A stretch of 22,649 nt of DNA. Source: GCA-2686265 sp036010965. Lineage in GTDB: Bacteria; Planctomycetota; UBA1135; GCA-002686595. Every line of letters starts with the position of its first letter. Positions within the stretch are counted from its first letter, which is position 1. Where the stretch lies: assembly GCA_036010965.1 (NCBI GenBank), contig DASCMO010000083.1:1-22649 (forward strand), given 5' to 3'. This document shows, piece after piece, positions 6,260-16,298 of this stretch. The position numbers were made by a program, and so were the translations under genes. The notes beneath the pieces were generated by a model. It was not told the origin of the DNA. It searched no databases and saw only the letters and a program-made list of their open reading frames with translations.

Positions 6260-9200
6260 ATGCTCACTCGTTCCCGACTCGCAGCCGACGGGCATCGCCG
6301 CGGCGCGATCCACGACCTCCTCGGGGGCATCGTGACCTTCGCCTTTGCGGCCCTGGCGCTGGCCTGGATCGCCGGCCTCGAGCGAGGCCCGGCCGCGCCC
6401 GAGCGCGAGCCCGCCGGGGACGCCGCTTCGACCTTCTCGGCCGTCGAGGTGACGGCCCTGCATGAGGACCTCGACCCGGCGCGGGACGGCTGGGAGAGCG
6501 AGGTCTTCAGCGAGCGAGCCGGTGCACGCCTGGGAGAGCTGGCGCTGGTCCTGGCCGCTCCCGGCCTCGCGAAGCCCGAGTCCCTGGAGCCGTTCCTCGA
6601 CCTGGCCTTTCGGTGTTCCGACCTGCGCCCGGACCTCTTGAAGGAGATCTACTCCGAGGGCGGCGTGCACGTCACGCGCGGGATCATCCCGGGAGGGGAG
6701 GCGATGATCCTGCTTCATGAGGGCCCGAGCGGACTGGCGACCGCCCTCGAGGACCTCTCGTCTCCCTGGCCTCAGCTCGCCGCGGCACGCGTCAAGCTCA
6801 AGATCATCGCCGTCAACCGCGGAGACGGCGACGAGTGGTGGACGACTGTGGCCTTGCGCGCCTCGGCAGCAGACGGCCAGACGAGTGTCCAGCAGAACGG
6901 ACGCTGGTTCTGCCGCTGGGGCGTGCGGGCCGGCGGCGAGCCGTTCCTGCGGAGCGTGCAGGTCACCGCCTTCGGGGAGGTGCGGCGAACCACGAGCGGC
7001 GAGCCCTGGTTCGCCGATTGCACCGAGGCCGTTCTGGGCGGCAATTCCTCCTATCGTGATCAGCTCCTGCCCGGGATCCGCTCCTGGAGCGAGCGTCTCG
7101 ACCGGGCGACGGGCATCTCGTTCCTGGGCTTTGAGGGCGTCGCGGTGGGTGACGTCGACGGCGACGGCCTGGAGGACCTCTACGTCTGTCAGGTCGGCGG
7201 CCTGCCCAACAAGCTCTTCATCCAGCAGCCCGACGGCACGGCCACGGACGAGTCGGCGCGCTCGGGGGCGGACTACATCGACCTGACCCACAGCGCCCTG
7301 CTCTGCGATCTAGACGGAGACGGCGACCAGGACCTCGTGGTCGCCACGCACCCGATCACGATCCACTCCAACGACGGCAATGGTCGCTTCACCCTCGAGA
7401 CCACGTTCGACGCCACGATCGTCTACGCCATGGCGGCGGCGGATCCTGACGGGGACGGCGACCTCGACCTCTACCTGTGCCGCTACAGCGAGGCGCGCGA
7501 CACCGCGCCCCTTCCCTACCACGACGCGAACAACGGGCCGACCAACCTCTACTTGCGCAACGACGGTGGATTCGAGTTCACCGACGCCACCGAGTCCGTG
7601 GGCCTCGACCACAACAACCAGCGCTTCAGCTTCGCCGCCGCCTGGGTTGACTACGACGCGGACGGGGACGTGGACCTCTACGTGGCCAACGACTACGGCC
7701 GCAACAACCTCTATCGCAACGACGGCGGGAGGTTCACGGACGTCGCCGGCGCGGCCGGCGTGGAGGACCTCTCGGCCGGCATGTCGGTCGCCTGGTCGGA
7801 CATGGACATGGACGGGGACCTCGACCTGTACGTGGGGAACATGTTCTCCTCCGCGGGCAATCGCATCGCCTACCAGCGCCGCTTCAAGCAGAGCGCCGAT
7901 GCGATCACGCGCTCCGAGTTTCAGCGTCATGCGCGCGGCAACTCGCTCTTCGCCAACCGCGGCGATGGGACCTTCGAGGACGTGAGCGAGGAGAGCGGCG
8001 TCACCATGGCTCTCTGGTCCTGGGCCTCCAAGTTCGTGGACATCAACAACGACGGCCTCGAGGACATCTACGTCGCCAACGGAATGGTGACCAACGAGGA
8101 TCCCGGCGACTTGTGAAGCTTCTTCTGGCGACAGGTCGTGTCGCACTCCCCTTCGGATGCGGGGGCTCCGCCCAAGCAGAGCTACCTCGACGGCTGGGCG
8201 GCGATGTACCGCCTGATCCGCCAGGGGCGCTCCTGGAGCGGCCGCGAGCGCAACACCTGCTTCTTGAACCTCGGCGAGGGCGAGTTCGCGGACGTCTCGG
8301 CCGTCACGGGCCTCGACTATCCCGACGACGGTCGCGCCCTGGCCGTCGTTGACTGGGACCAGGACGGCTCCCTCGACCTCTGGGTGACCAACCGCAGCGG
8401 TCCGCGCCTGCGCTTTCTGCACAACCGTTCGGCGCGTTCGGGCACTCTCGGGCACCGTTCGGTGGCTCTTCGCCTGGAGGGACGCAGCGCCAACCGCGAC
8501 GGGATCGGGGCGCGCGTCGAGGTGCGTCCCGCGGCCTCGAAGCGCATCCTGATGCGGACCGTCCATGCCGGCGACGGTTTTCTGGGCCAGTCGAGCAAGT
8601 GGCTGCACTTCGGTCTGGGGAACGAGCGCGGACTGGACGAGGTGCGCGTGATCTGGCCCGGCGGGGCCACAGAAGTCTTCGATGGGGTCGAGGTCGGGGG
8701 TCGCTTCCTGCTCGTGCAGGGCTCGGGCGAGGCGCGTGCTCTGCCCTCCGCTCGCGCCGTGGCCCTGGCGGCGGCGGCCTCGCCGCTGCCCGCGCCGTCC
8801 TCGGCGCACCGCACAGTGCTTTCGGCGCGCGTCCCCTTGCCGCGCCTCGCCTACCTACGCGTCGATGGCCAGCCGAACTGGTTCCAGACCGGTGAGGGAG
8901 GTCGCACACTCGTCCTATTGTGGGCCAGCTGGTGCGCACCCTGCCGGGTGGAGTTGCAGGCGCTCGCCGAGCGAGCGGGCGAGCTCAAGGCGGCGGGCCT
9001 GCGCGTCCTGGCCCTCTCCGCTGACAGGCCCGACGAACACGACGCGGCGCTCGAGTTTCTCGATCTGATCGACTGGCCCTTCGAGCGCGGCTGGGCAGAG
9101 CCCGAGCTGTTCGACGTGGTGGAGACCATCAGCGAGGAGGTGCTCGATCCGCAGAGCGAGCTCGTCCTGCCGACCAGTCTGCTGGTGGACGAGGCCAATC

Positions 9201-10126
9201 GCCTGGCGGTCCTCTACCGCGGACCCGTGGACCTCGACGTGTTGCTGGAGGACGCGCGCGGCGAGGAGCGGGACGCCCTGGAGGTGCGCGCGGCGGCGGC
9301 TCCCTTTCCCGGACGCTGGATCGCCCAACCCCGCTCCCATGACGTGCTGGGCATCGCCCATCGCCTGCGTGACGCGGGCCACGTCGGCCTGACGGCCGAG
9401 TACCTGCGGCGTCTCGGTGTCTCGCGCGGCGCGCGAGGTGCCGAGCGCGAGGAGGCCAGCCTGGGACTGGCGGGCTCCCACATCGTGCTGGGCGATGACC
9501 TGGCGTACGAGGGCCGGCACCTCGAGGCGATCGAGTCCTACAAGCATGCCCTGGAGCTCGACGAGGACTCGGCCCTGGCGCGGCGCGGTCTGGGCTGCTC
9601 CCTGATGGAGCTCGGACGCCTGGAAGCGGCGGGCGAGCAACTCGAGCGGGCGCTGGCCCTGGATGGCAACGACCACCTCGCACACCACGCCATGGGAATG
9701 CTGCACGGCAAGCGTGGGGCAATCGCAAAGGCCGCTCTCGAGTTCGAGCGCGCCGTCGCCCTCGACCCGACCAACGCCGACGCCTGGTATCGCCTGGCCT
9801 CGATCCACGGCAGCGAGCGCCGGGACGCCAGCGCCTTGAGCTGCCTGCGGCGCGCACTGTCGGCGGATCCCGAGCACCTCTCCGCCCGGCGCACCCTGGG
9901 GATCCTGTTGCACCGCCGCGGGGACGTGCAGGCCGCCCAGCGCGAGTACGCGGTCATTCTGGAGGCCGCTCCCGGCGACGAGGAGACGACCTTTCGCCTC
10001 GGCCTGGCCCACATCCACGCCGGGACCCTGGAGGGCGCCAAGCTGCAACTCGAGAGCCTGAAGGCGCTTGGCTCGCCGTTAGCCGGACGCCTCGAGCTCG
10101 AGTTGCTTCAGGCTCGCGAGCGCTGA
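6260..10126 (+). CDS. Putative selenoprotein: FG-GAP/VCBS propeller, UnbV (ASPIC), TlpA-type thioredoxin and TPR fusion, Sec619 at TGA 8114-8116
   Basis: One reading frame of 1288 residues if TGA 8114-8116 is read as selenocysteine; otherwise two pieces, 6260-8116 and about 8138-10126. Order of parts: N-terminal membrane anchor or signal (about 19-40); an unassigned region (50-285); FG-GAP/VCBS Asp-rich calcium-loop repeats at about residues 298, 350, 395, 464, 514, 594 and 698 ('DVDGDGLED', 'DLDGDGDQD', 'DPDGDGDLD', and so on); an ASPIC/UnbV domain (731-820); a thioredoxin fold with 'WASWCAPC' (Cys892, Cys895); and TPR repeats (1061-1270). The putative Sec lies between the sixth and seventh FG-GAP repeats, in 'DPGDLUSFFWRQVV', so the propeller itself spans the TGA. 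Codon use and domain logic are continuous on both sides, and a SECIS-like hairpin follows the TGA. The family resembles CRTAC1-like secreted proteins, so the protein is probably extracytoplasmic; its reaction is unknown. ATG 6260 was chosen over 6158 because it puts a hydrophobic anchor near the N-terminus. A pseudogene or base-call error is the alternative. Confidence 0.78.
8114..8155 (+). promoter_or_regulatory. Bacterial SECIS-like element following in-frame TGA
   Basis: The TGA is at 8114-8116. GCGACA (8128-8133) and TGTCGC (8139-8144) form a perfect 6-bp stem capped by the 5-base loop GGTCG (8134-8138). The loop begins 17 bases after the TGA. The E. coli fdhF element, recalled from the literature, has a GGUCU loop about 18 bases after its UGA on a stem of similar size, and SelB recognises the loop GU. 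A lower helix is also possible between GAAG 8115-8118 and CTTC 8151-8154, enclosing an internal loop. The presence of selA, selB, selC and selD elsewhere in the genome cannot be seen from here. Confidence 0.75.
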
Positions 10127-10142
10127 CAGCGCGCGCGGTCAG
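10123..10142. terminator. Weak hairpin between convergent stops
   Basis: CTGAC at 10123-10127 pairs with GTCAG at 10138-10142 across a GC-only loop. It overlaps the stop of the large FG-GAP gene and ends 2 bases before the convergent lectin stop. No T tract is present, so this is a position-based suggestion only. Confidence 0.2.
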
Positions 10143-10143
10143 A

Positions 10144-11568
10144 TCAGGGCCAGAACGATATCTCGACCCCGTTCGAGAGGTTGAAGTTCGAGCCGCACGA
10201 GCTTCCGTTCGGGTCGCGGTACCAGCCCTGGAAGTAGCGCACGTCGCCCGCTCCCCACTCGCCGAGGGGCGCGAGAGCGGGGCCCCAGTGTGCGCTCCCG
10301 CCGGCGTCGGGAACCTGCACGCCCAGGCGCTTGACGCTCCCGCCGGCGCAGCGCAGGCCGTCACCGAAGAGAACGCCCTGGCCTCCATTGACCGCGTTCA
10401 TGCCGGAGAAGAGCAGCGCCGGCTGGCCGGGGAGGGCATTCGAGAGCAGGAACTGCAGGTCATCGACCAGGGCGTTCTGACTGCCCATGCCCACCAGGAG
10501 CGCGCCGGCGCCGGTGGAGTTGGCGCAGCCCTCACCGTTGGTCCCGAAGTTCCCGCAGGGACAGTTGGTGGCGCTGCCGTCTCCAGCGCAGTAGGAGGTG
10601 CCCGTAAGGGTGTCGTATTCGATCACGTAGCGTCCCACGGCGCCGTCGGCGACCTGGTAGTCGTTCCACTGGTCGGCCGGCCAGTAGCCGCCGTAGTGCT
10701 CGGCTCCGGCGCCGTCGTTGGGCTCGCCCGTGGTCCAGTTGTCGTACAGGAACGGTTCGCCGGTCACCCAGCGCCAGCCGCCGGCGGGTTCGGAGTAGTC
10801 GGGGGCGTTCTGGTCCTGGTAGAGGCCGATCCAGGCGTTACCCAGGCTGCCGCCCGAGAGCTGGAAGTAGACCCACAGGTCCTCCGCCTGATCGCTGAGG
10901 GTGACCAGGTGACCGGGTACGCCCATGAACGAGGTCGCCGCGGCGTCGTCCCGGGCCTGGGTCCAGCTGGACACGTTGTTGACCACCAGGTAGTGGTGGC
11001 CGTTCTGGGTGTTCAGCACGGGCGTGGGACAGGCCGCGATGGTGATGTCGAAGCTCCCCGGACCGGCGGCGCCGCCGGGGAAGGTGCCGACCTGCAGGGT
11101 GTAGGTGGTCGAGTTGCTCACGGGCCACTGGATCTCGGACTCGAAGGCCGTCGTGCACGCGGCGTCGTCGTTGCAGGCCAGGGCGCTACCGGGCGCCGGG
11201 CAGCCGCAGCCGGGGTAGGCCGCGATCTTCGTGTCGACGGCGGGCGCCAGTCCGCAGGCGCTCAGAGTCGCGCAGCCGTCCGCATCCGCGCTCCAGCAGA
11301 ACCAGACGTCGTTGTCGATCCCCGAGGTCCCGAAGGCCATGCAGAGGGACTCGCTTTGGCCCTCGGTGCCCGTGGTCGCGCTGGTCACGTCGAAGGTGAA
11401 CAGGCCCTGGCCTGCGATCGGAACGGGCGCGACGCAGTCATCGCTGCCTCCGGTCCAGGAGCCGCCGGAGGGCTGCGCGGCTATCAGTGGCGCACCCGGC
11501 TTGCCGAGCTGTGCCGTGGCCTGGGAGACGAGCAGGAGTGAGACGACGACCGCGAGGATGGAGCGCAT
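10144..11568 (-). CDS. Secreted C-type lectin domain protein with planctomycete-type Cys-rich C-terminal module
   Basis: 474 residues from ATG 11568, chosen because it places a Sec signal peptide at the N-terminus ('MRSILAVVVSLLLVSQATAQ', likely cleaved after residue 20). The open frame continues upstream to 11652 without signal-like residues. Three extracellular modules follow. Residues 40-180 contain 'GIDNDVWFCW', 'VDTKIAAYPGCGC' and 'TYTLQVGTFPGG', a beta-rich repeat type common in planctomycete exoproteins. Residues 190-318 form a C-type lectin fold: 'NGHHYLVV', 'WIGLY' (246-250), 'GEPND' (281-285, the EPN calcium and sugar-binding motif) and 'WND' (301-303). Residues 327-474 are a Cys/Gly module starting 'YCAGDGSATNCPCGN' and ending 'RYFQGWYRDPNGSSC'. 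EPN usually indicates mannose-type specificity in animal lectins, but that does not transfer safely to this protein. Probable role: a cell-surface or secreted carbohydrate-binding or adhesion protein. Confidence 0.9.
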   Translation of the reverse strand: MRSILAVVVSLLLVSQATAQLGKPGAPLIAAQPSGGSWTGGSDDCVAPVPIAGQGLFTFDVTSATTGTEGQSESLCMAFGTSGIDNDVWFCWSADADGCATLSACGLAPAVDTKIAAYPGCGCPAPGSALACNDDAACTTAFESEIQWPVSNSTTYTLQVGTFPGGAAGPGSFDITIAACPTPVLNTQNGHHYLVVNNVSSWTQARDDAAATSFMGVPGHLVTLSDQAEDLWVYFQLSGGSLGNAWIGLYQDQNAPDYSEPAGGWRWVTGEPFLYDNWTTGEPNDGAGAEHYGGYWPADQWNDYQVADGAVGRYVIEYDTLTGTSYCAGDGSATNCPCGNFGTNGEGCANSTGAGALLVGMGSQNALVDDLQFLLSNALPGQPALLFSGMNAVNGGQGVLFGDGLRCAGGSVKRLGVQVPDAGGSAHWGPALAPLGEWGAGDVRYFQGWYRDPNGSSCGSNFNLSNGVEISFWP

Positions 11569-11604
11569 GCTGTCAATCCGTGGCTGGGGCAGGAGGGCGG
11601 GGAG

Positions 11605-11622
11605 GGTGGCGGATCCGCCACC
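11605..11622. promoter_or_regulatory. 18-bp perfect palindrome upstream of the lectin gene
   Basis: GGTGGCGGATCCGCCACC is a perfect inverted repeat. It ends 37 bases upstream of the minus-strand ATG at 11568. It could be a dimeric regulator site or, in RNA, a leader hairpin. I found no convincing -35/-10 pair next to it, so the role is unassigned. Confidence 0.4.
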
Positions 11623-11779
11623 GGCCTCCATGAGACCATCAAACCTCCCCATCTGCCACGTGGGGCCTCCATGGGGTCTCCGCGGTGTGCCGGCGCCGGG
11701 AGGGATGGTCGATCCGGGCTGTAGCGCTCGCCGCGGGCGACACGGATTCCTCCTTCGCGCGAGCGGAGAAACGCACTCG

Positions 11780-12061
11780 CTACATGTGCGATACGACCGA
11801 GGCTCCCACGGCGAAGAACACGAAGAACAGGCCCAAGCAGATCCCGATCAGATTCAGGGCGAGGCCGATGATGCCGCACAGCTTGCCCGCCTGGGTTAGG
11901 CCGCGTCCCTCGGGGTCCATCAGGCCAGCGTCCATCTGCTTGAGGTCCGCGTTGCCCATCACCCAGGCGGCGATCCCGAACACGAAGCAGACATATAAGC
12001 TCAGGATTCCGAGCACGAGGATGACGACGCCGCGATGGGGAGTGAGTTGGGTGGAGTTCAT
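11780..12061 (-). CDS. Small DUF4190-like two-helix membrane protein
   Basis: 93 residues from ATG 12061. Two hydrophobic segments (about 10-34, 'GVVILVLGILSLYVCFVFGI', and 63-88, 'CGIIGLALNLIGICLGLFFV') flank a short polar loop containing 'MGNADLKQMDAGLMDPEGRG' and 'QAGKLCGIIGL'. The pattern of a helix, then 'aw.mg..dl..m..g.md..G...t..Gk..GiIg', then a second helix matches the DUF4190-type small membrane proteins frequent in Planctomycetota. No catalytic residues are visible and the function is unknown. It is monocistronic as far as the sequence shows, with 131 bases to the end of the opp operon upstream and 211 bases to the lectin start downstream. Confidence 0.75.
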   Translation of the reverse strand: MNSTQLTPHRGVVILVLGILSLYVCFVFGIAAWVMGNADLKQMDAGLMDPEGRGLTQAGKLCGIIGLALNLIGICLGLFFVFFAVGASVVSHM

Positions 12062-12140
12062 GGAGGAGTCGGAGTGGGCGGGTGATGGGGCGAGCCAGGC
12101 CTCCCTGGCGGCATCCTATTACAGCCCGCGACGGAGCGCA

Positions 12141-12155
12141 CCAGGCGTCGCCTGG
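12141..12155 (-). terminator. Candidate hairpin terminator after the opp operon
   Basis: CCAGGC (12141-12146) and GCCTGG (12150-12155) form a perfect 6-bp stem with a 3-base loop, 37 bases beyond the stop of the last opp gene on the minus strand. No T tract follows. The rest of the 12062-12192 gap shows nothing else clear. Confidence 0.35.
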
Positions 12156-12192
12156 CCGAGGCGGGATCAGCTCCTACGTGCTTTCGGGGACT

Positions 12193-13202
12193 CTATTCGA
12201 TGCTCTCTTCCAGGTGGCAAGCGCTGCGGTGTTCGCGCGCCGCGTCCCCGCCGGCGCCGGCGTCGAGGGTGGGGACGCGGATCTCGCAGGCGTCGCCCAC
12301 CACGCGTTCGCGCTCCGGGCAGCGGGGGTGGAACGGGCAGCCGCTTGGCGGGTCGAGGGGCGAGGGCACGTCACCGGTGAGAACGATGCGGCGGCGAGCG
12401 AGCTCGCGCTCCGGGTCCGCCACGGGCACGGCCGAGAGCAGCGCGCGTGTGTAGGGATGGCGCGGGGCGCCGAAGATGCGCTCGCGCTCGGCGACCTCCA
12501 CGACGCGGCCGAGGTACATGACCGCCACGCGCTCGCAGAGGTGGCGCACGACCGCCAGATCGTGGGCGATGAAGAGGTAGGCGAGGCCGAAGCGCTCGCG
12601 CAACTGCTCGAGCAGGTTGATGATCTGGGCCTGGATCGAGACGTCCAGAGCGCTCACCGGTTCGTCGCAGATCAAGAGTTCCGGCTCGAGGGCCAGGGCG
12701 CGCGCGATGCCGATGCGCTGGCGCTGCCCGCCGGAGAACTCGTGCGGGTAGCGGGCGATGTGGCGCGGGTTGAGGCCCACAGCCTCCAGCAGGGCCATCG
12801 CGCGCAGCTTGCGATCGCGCCCGCGCGCGATCCCGTGGATCGCCAGGGGCTCTGCCAGGATCGAGGCCACGGTCTGGCGCGGGTCGAGGGACGCGTAGGG
12901 ATCCTGGAAGATCATCTGCACGCGCCGGCGGTGGGGGAGCCAGGCGCGGCGACCGAGACCGCAGAGCTCGACGCCGTCCAGCTGCACCGAGCCGGCCGTG
13001 GCGCGTTGCAGCCCGACGATGGCGCGCGCGGTCGTGGACTTGCCGCAGCCCGACTCACCGACTAGCCCCAGGCTCTCTCCGCGCTCGAGGTCGAAGGACA
13101 CGCCGTCCACGGCTCGCAGCCAGCGCGCCGGTCGGCCGAGCAGCCCGCGGCGCCCGACGGGAAAGTGCACCGCCAGGTCGCGCACGCGCAGCAGGGGGGG
13201 AT

Positions 13203-13206
<4 letters not shown>
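12193..13206 (-). CDS. oppF: Oligopeptide/dipeptide ABC transporter ATP-binding protein (OppF/DppF type)
   Basis: 337 residues. ATP-binding subunit that drives peptide import as a heterodimer with the upstream ATPase. Motifs: Walker A 'GESGCGKST' at 50-58, Q-loop Gln101 in 'MIFQDPYASLDPR', signature 'FSGGQRQR' at 157-164, Walker B 'LLICDEP' at 177-183, and H-loop His215. The C-terminal oligopeptide-transporter extension begins 'HPYTRALLSAVP' (250-261) and carries Cys290, Cys296, Cys307 and Cys330. That four-Cys pattern binds a [4Fe-4S] cluster in related Opp ATPases. The start is GTG at 13206, whose GTGA overlaps the stop of the preceding ATPase gene, so translation is probably coupled. Last gene of the five-gene operon. 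Confidence 0.95.
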
Positions 13207-14228
<1,022 letters not shown>

Positions 14229-14231
14229 GGT

Positions 14232-15308
14232 TCAGTCCCTCCCTCTCAACTTGGGGTCGAGAGCGTCGCGCAGGCCGTCGCCGAGCACGTTCAATGCCAG
14301 CAAGGTGGAAGCCATGGCGAAGGCGGGGAAGACCACCAGCCACCAGTAGACGCGCACCGGGTTCACCATCTCGCTGCCGTCCACCGCCAGCAGGCCCCAG
14401 CTGACCTTGGGGGGCTCGATCCCCAGGCCCAGGAAGGTCAGGAAGGCCTCGAAGAGCATCACGGCCGGGATCGTCAGGGTCAGGTAGACGATCACGATCG
14501 AGAGCACGTTGGGCACGAGGTGCACGAACAGGATGCGCGCGGTCGAGGCGCCGACCACGCGCGCGGCGTCCACGAACTCGGTGTTGCGCAGGGAGAGCAC
14601 CTGGCCGCGGACAACGCGCGCCATCGTCAGCCAGTAGATGGCGCCGATGACCACGAAGAAGACCACCTCGCGGTCGATGCCGAAGCGGTCCTCGAGTTCG
14701 GTGCGGTACTCGTTCACGAGGGTGATCAGGAAGATCACCAGGAAGATGAAGGGGATCGAATAGAGGACATCGACCACGCGCATCATGAGGTTGTCCACGC
14801 GCCCGCCGATCAGACCCGCGAAGGCGCCGTAGGTGACGCCGATCATGAGGCTGCAGAGGGTGGCGGCCAGGGCCACCAGGATGGACATGCGGCTGCCCCA
14901 GACGATGCGCGAGAGGAGGTCGCGGCCCTTGCCGTCGACGCCGAGCCAGTGGCCGGTCTGCCAGTCTCCGAAGATCGCGCAGCGCGCGTCCACCAGCAGC
15001 TCGTCGGCTGCCGAGAGGTCCCAGTAGTCGGGCTCGAAGCCGTGGCTTCCCCACACGCTCCAGGGCGCCACGGGCGGCTGGGGCTCGAGCTGCAGGTCGA
15101 GGGTCACCGGTGAGGGCAGGGGGAGCACGGGCGCGAGCAAGGAAGTGGCCGCGACGACGGCCAGGAAGAGCAGGCTCGACCACGCCGCGCGATTGCGGCG
15201 CAAGCGCCGCAGGGCGTCCTGCCACAGGCTCTCGCCGCGCGTCATGCCGGCCTCGGCAAGCAAGCGCTCGAAGTCCCCGCGCCCCAGATCCCAGCCGCTC
15301 TTCGACAC
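14232..15308 (-). CDS. oppC: Oligopeptide ABC transporter permease (OppC type)
   Basis: 358 residues, inner membrane. It has a cytoplasmic N-terminal segment with 'LWQDALRRLRRNRAAW' before the first helix (about 43-62), an extracytoplasmic loop, then 'GVDGKGRDLLSRIVWGSR' (123-140), the hallmark of OppC-type permeases. The transmembrane domain follows, with the ATPase-coupling EAA loop 'EFVDAARVVGASTARILF' at 244-261. The end 'LGDGLRDALDPKLRGRD' is typical of the family. The start is GTG 15308, three bases after the permease B stop. The loop between helix 1 and 'GVDGKGRD' is fairly long (about 60 residues) and includes 'DARCAIFGDWQTGHW'. It forms the translocation channel with the OppB-type permease directly upstream in the operon. 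Confidence 0.95.
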   Translation of the reverse strand: MSKSGWDLGRGDFERLLAEAGMTRGESLWQDALRRLRRNRAAWSSLLFLAVVAATSLLAPVLPLPSPVTLDLQLEPQPPVAPWSVWGSHGFEPDYWDLSAADELLVDARCAIFGDWQTGHWLGVDGKGRDLLSRIVWGSRMSILVALAATLCSLMIGVTYGAFAGLIGGRVDNLMMRVVDVLYSIPFIFLVIFLITLVNEYRTELEDRFGIDREVVFFVVIGAIYWLTMARVVRGQVLSLRNTEFVDAARVVGASTARILFVHLVPNVLSIVIVYLTLTIPAVMLFEAFLTFLGLGIEPPKVSWGLLAVDGSEMVNPVRVYWWLVVFPAFAMASTLLALNVLGDGLRDALDPKLRGRD

Positions 15309-15311
15309 GGG

Positions 15312-16298
15312 CTAGCTCTCCTCCAGATTGATGCGCGGGTCGAGCAGCGTGTAGGCGAAGTCGACCGCGGTGTTGAGGGTGTAGACCAGAACCGTGTAGA
15401 GGATGGTCACGCCCATGGCGAGGGTGTAGTCCCGGTTGAGCGCGCTGTTCACGAAGTGCGAGCCCGTGCCGGGGATGGCGAAGATGCGCTCGATCACCAG
15501 GCTCCCGGTCAGGATGCCGGCGGTGGCTGGACCGAGGTAGCTCACGACCGGCAGCACCCCGCCCTTGATGGCGTGACGCAAGAGCACCGTGCGCGGCGGC
15601 AGGCCCTTGGCGTGGGCCGTGCGGATGTAGTCCTGGGAGAGCACCTCCAGCATCCCCGTGCGCGTCAGGCGCGCGATGTAGGCGGCGAAGGGACCGCCGA
15701 GGGCGAAGCCGGGCAGGACCAGGTGGCGCCAGGTGCCGTAGCCCGCAACGGGAAAGAGCGGTACCAGGAACACGAACAGGATCACCAGGAACCCGGCGAT
15801 GGTGAAGTTGGGGACCGCAATGCCGGCCGTGGCCACCAGGCGTAGGCCGACATCCACGCGCGTCCCGCGCCACAAGGCCGACGCCACGCCCACCGAGAGC
15901 CCCAGCAACAGGGCCCACAGCAAGGCGATCACCCCCAGGGAGACGGAGATCGGCAGGGACTGGCCGATGATGTCGTTGACCGTGAAGTCGCGGTACTTGA
16001 AGGACGGTCCGAAGTCGCCCACGAGCACGCCTCCGAAGGGGCGCGTTCCGTCACCGCCGAGGAACTCGGCGCCTTGCTCGTCGAGGTTGAAGGGCCCGAT
16101 GTAGTGCAGGTACTGCTTGAACGGATGCCAGTCGAGGTGATAGCGGGCCTTGATGTTGCGCTCGATGGACTCGTGCAGGGCGCGGTCGTTGTCGAAGGGG
16201 CCGCCGCGCACCGCGCGCATCAAGAAGAAGGACACGGTGATGACCACCCAGAGGGTGATCGTGAACCACAGCAGGCGTCGCAGGAGGAAGCGGATCAC
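15312..16298 (-). CDS. oppB: Oligopeptide ABC transporter permease (OppB type)
   Basis: 328 residues from GTG 16298, whose GTGA overlaps the binding-protein stop. This start gives the family's usual 'MIRFLLRRLLWFTITLWVV'; the open frame extends 24 residues further upstream without family character. Features: helix 1 at about 8-28, an extracytoplasmic segment of ordinary length with 'HYIGPFNLDE', the binding-protein-dependent transport domain from about 115, the EAA loop 'MLEVLSQDYIRTAHAKGL' at 216-233, and the terminal 'YTLLDPRINLEES'. It pairs with OppC to form the peptide channel. It serves as the normal-length comparator for the enlarged permease B at 20949-22436. Confidence 0.95.
   Translation of the reverse strand: MIRFLLRRLLWFTITLWVVITVSFFLMRAVRGGPFDNDRALHESIERNIKARYHLDWHPFKQYLHYIGPFNLDEQGAEFLGGDGTRPFGGVLVGDFGPSFKYRDFTVNDIIGQSLPISVSLGVIALLWALLLGLSVGVASALWRGTRVDVGLRLVATAGIAVPNFTIAGFLVILFVFLVPLFPVAGYGTWRHLVLPGFALGGPFAAYIARLTRTGMLEVLSQDYIRTAHAKGLPPRTVLLRHAIKGGVLPVVSYLGPATAGILTGSLVIERIFAIPGTGSHFVNSALNRDYTLAMGVTILYTVLVYTLNTAVDFAYTLLDPRINLEES

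Noticed and set aside
8138..10126. Independent gene starting at GTG 8138
   Set aside because: It is in the same frame as the upstream piece, would start inside a beta-propeller and inside the SECIS-like loop, and has no Shine-Dalgarno sequence or signal peptide. Read-through of the TGA explains it better.
11720..11784. Inverted repeat TGTAGCG / CGCTACA spanning the end of the DUF4190-like gene
   Set aside because: Arms are only 7 bases and 51 bases apart, part lies in coding sequence, and there is no T tract; not enough to call a terminator.
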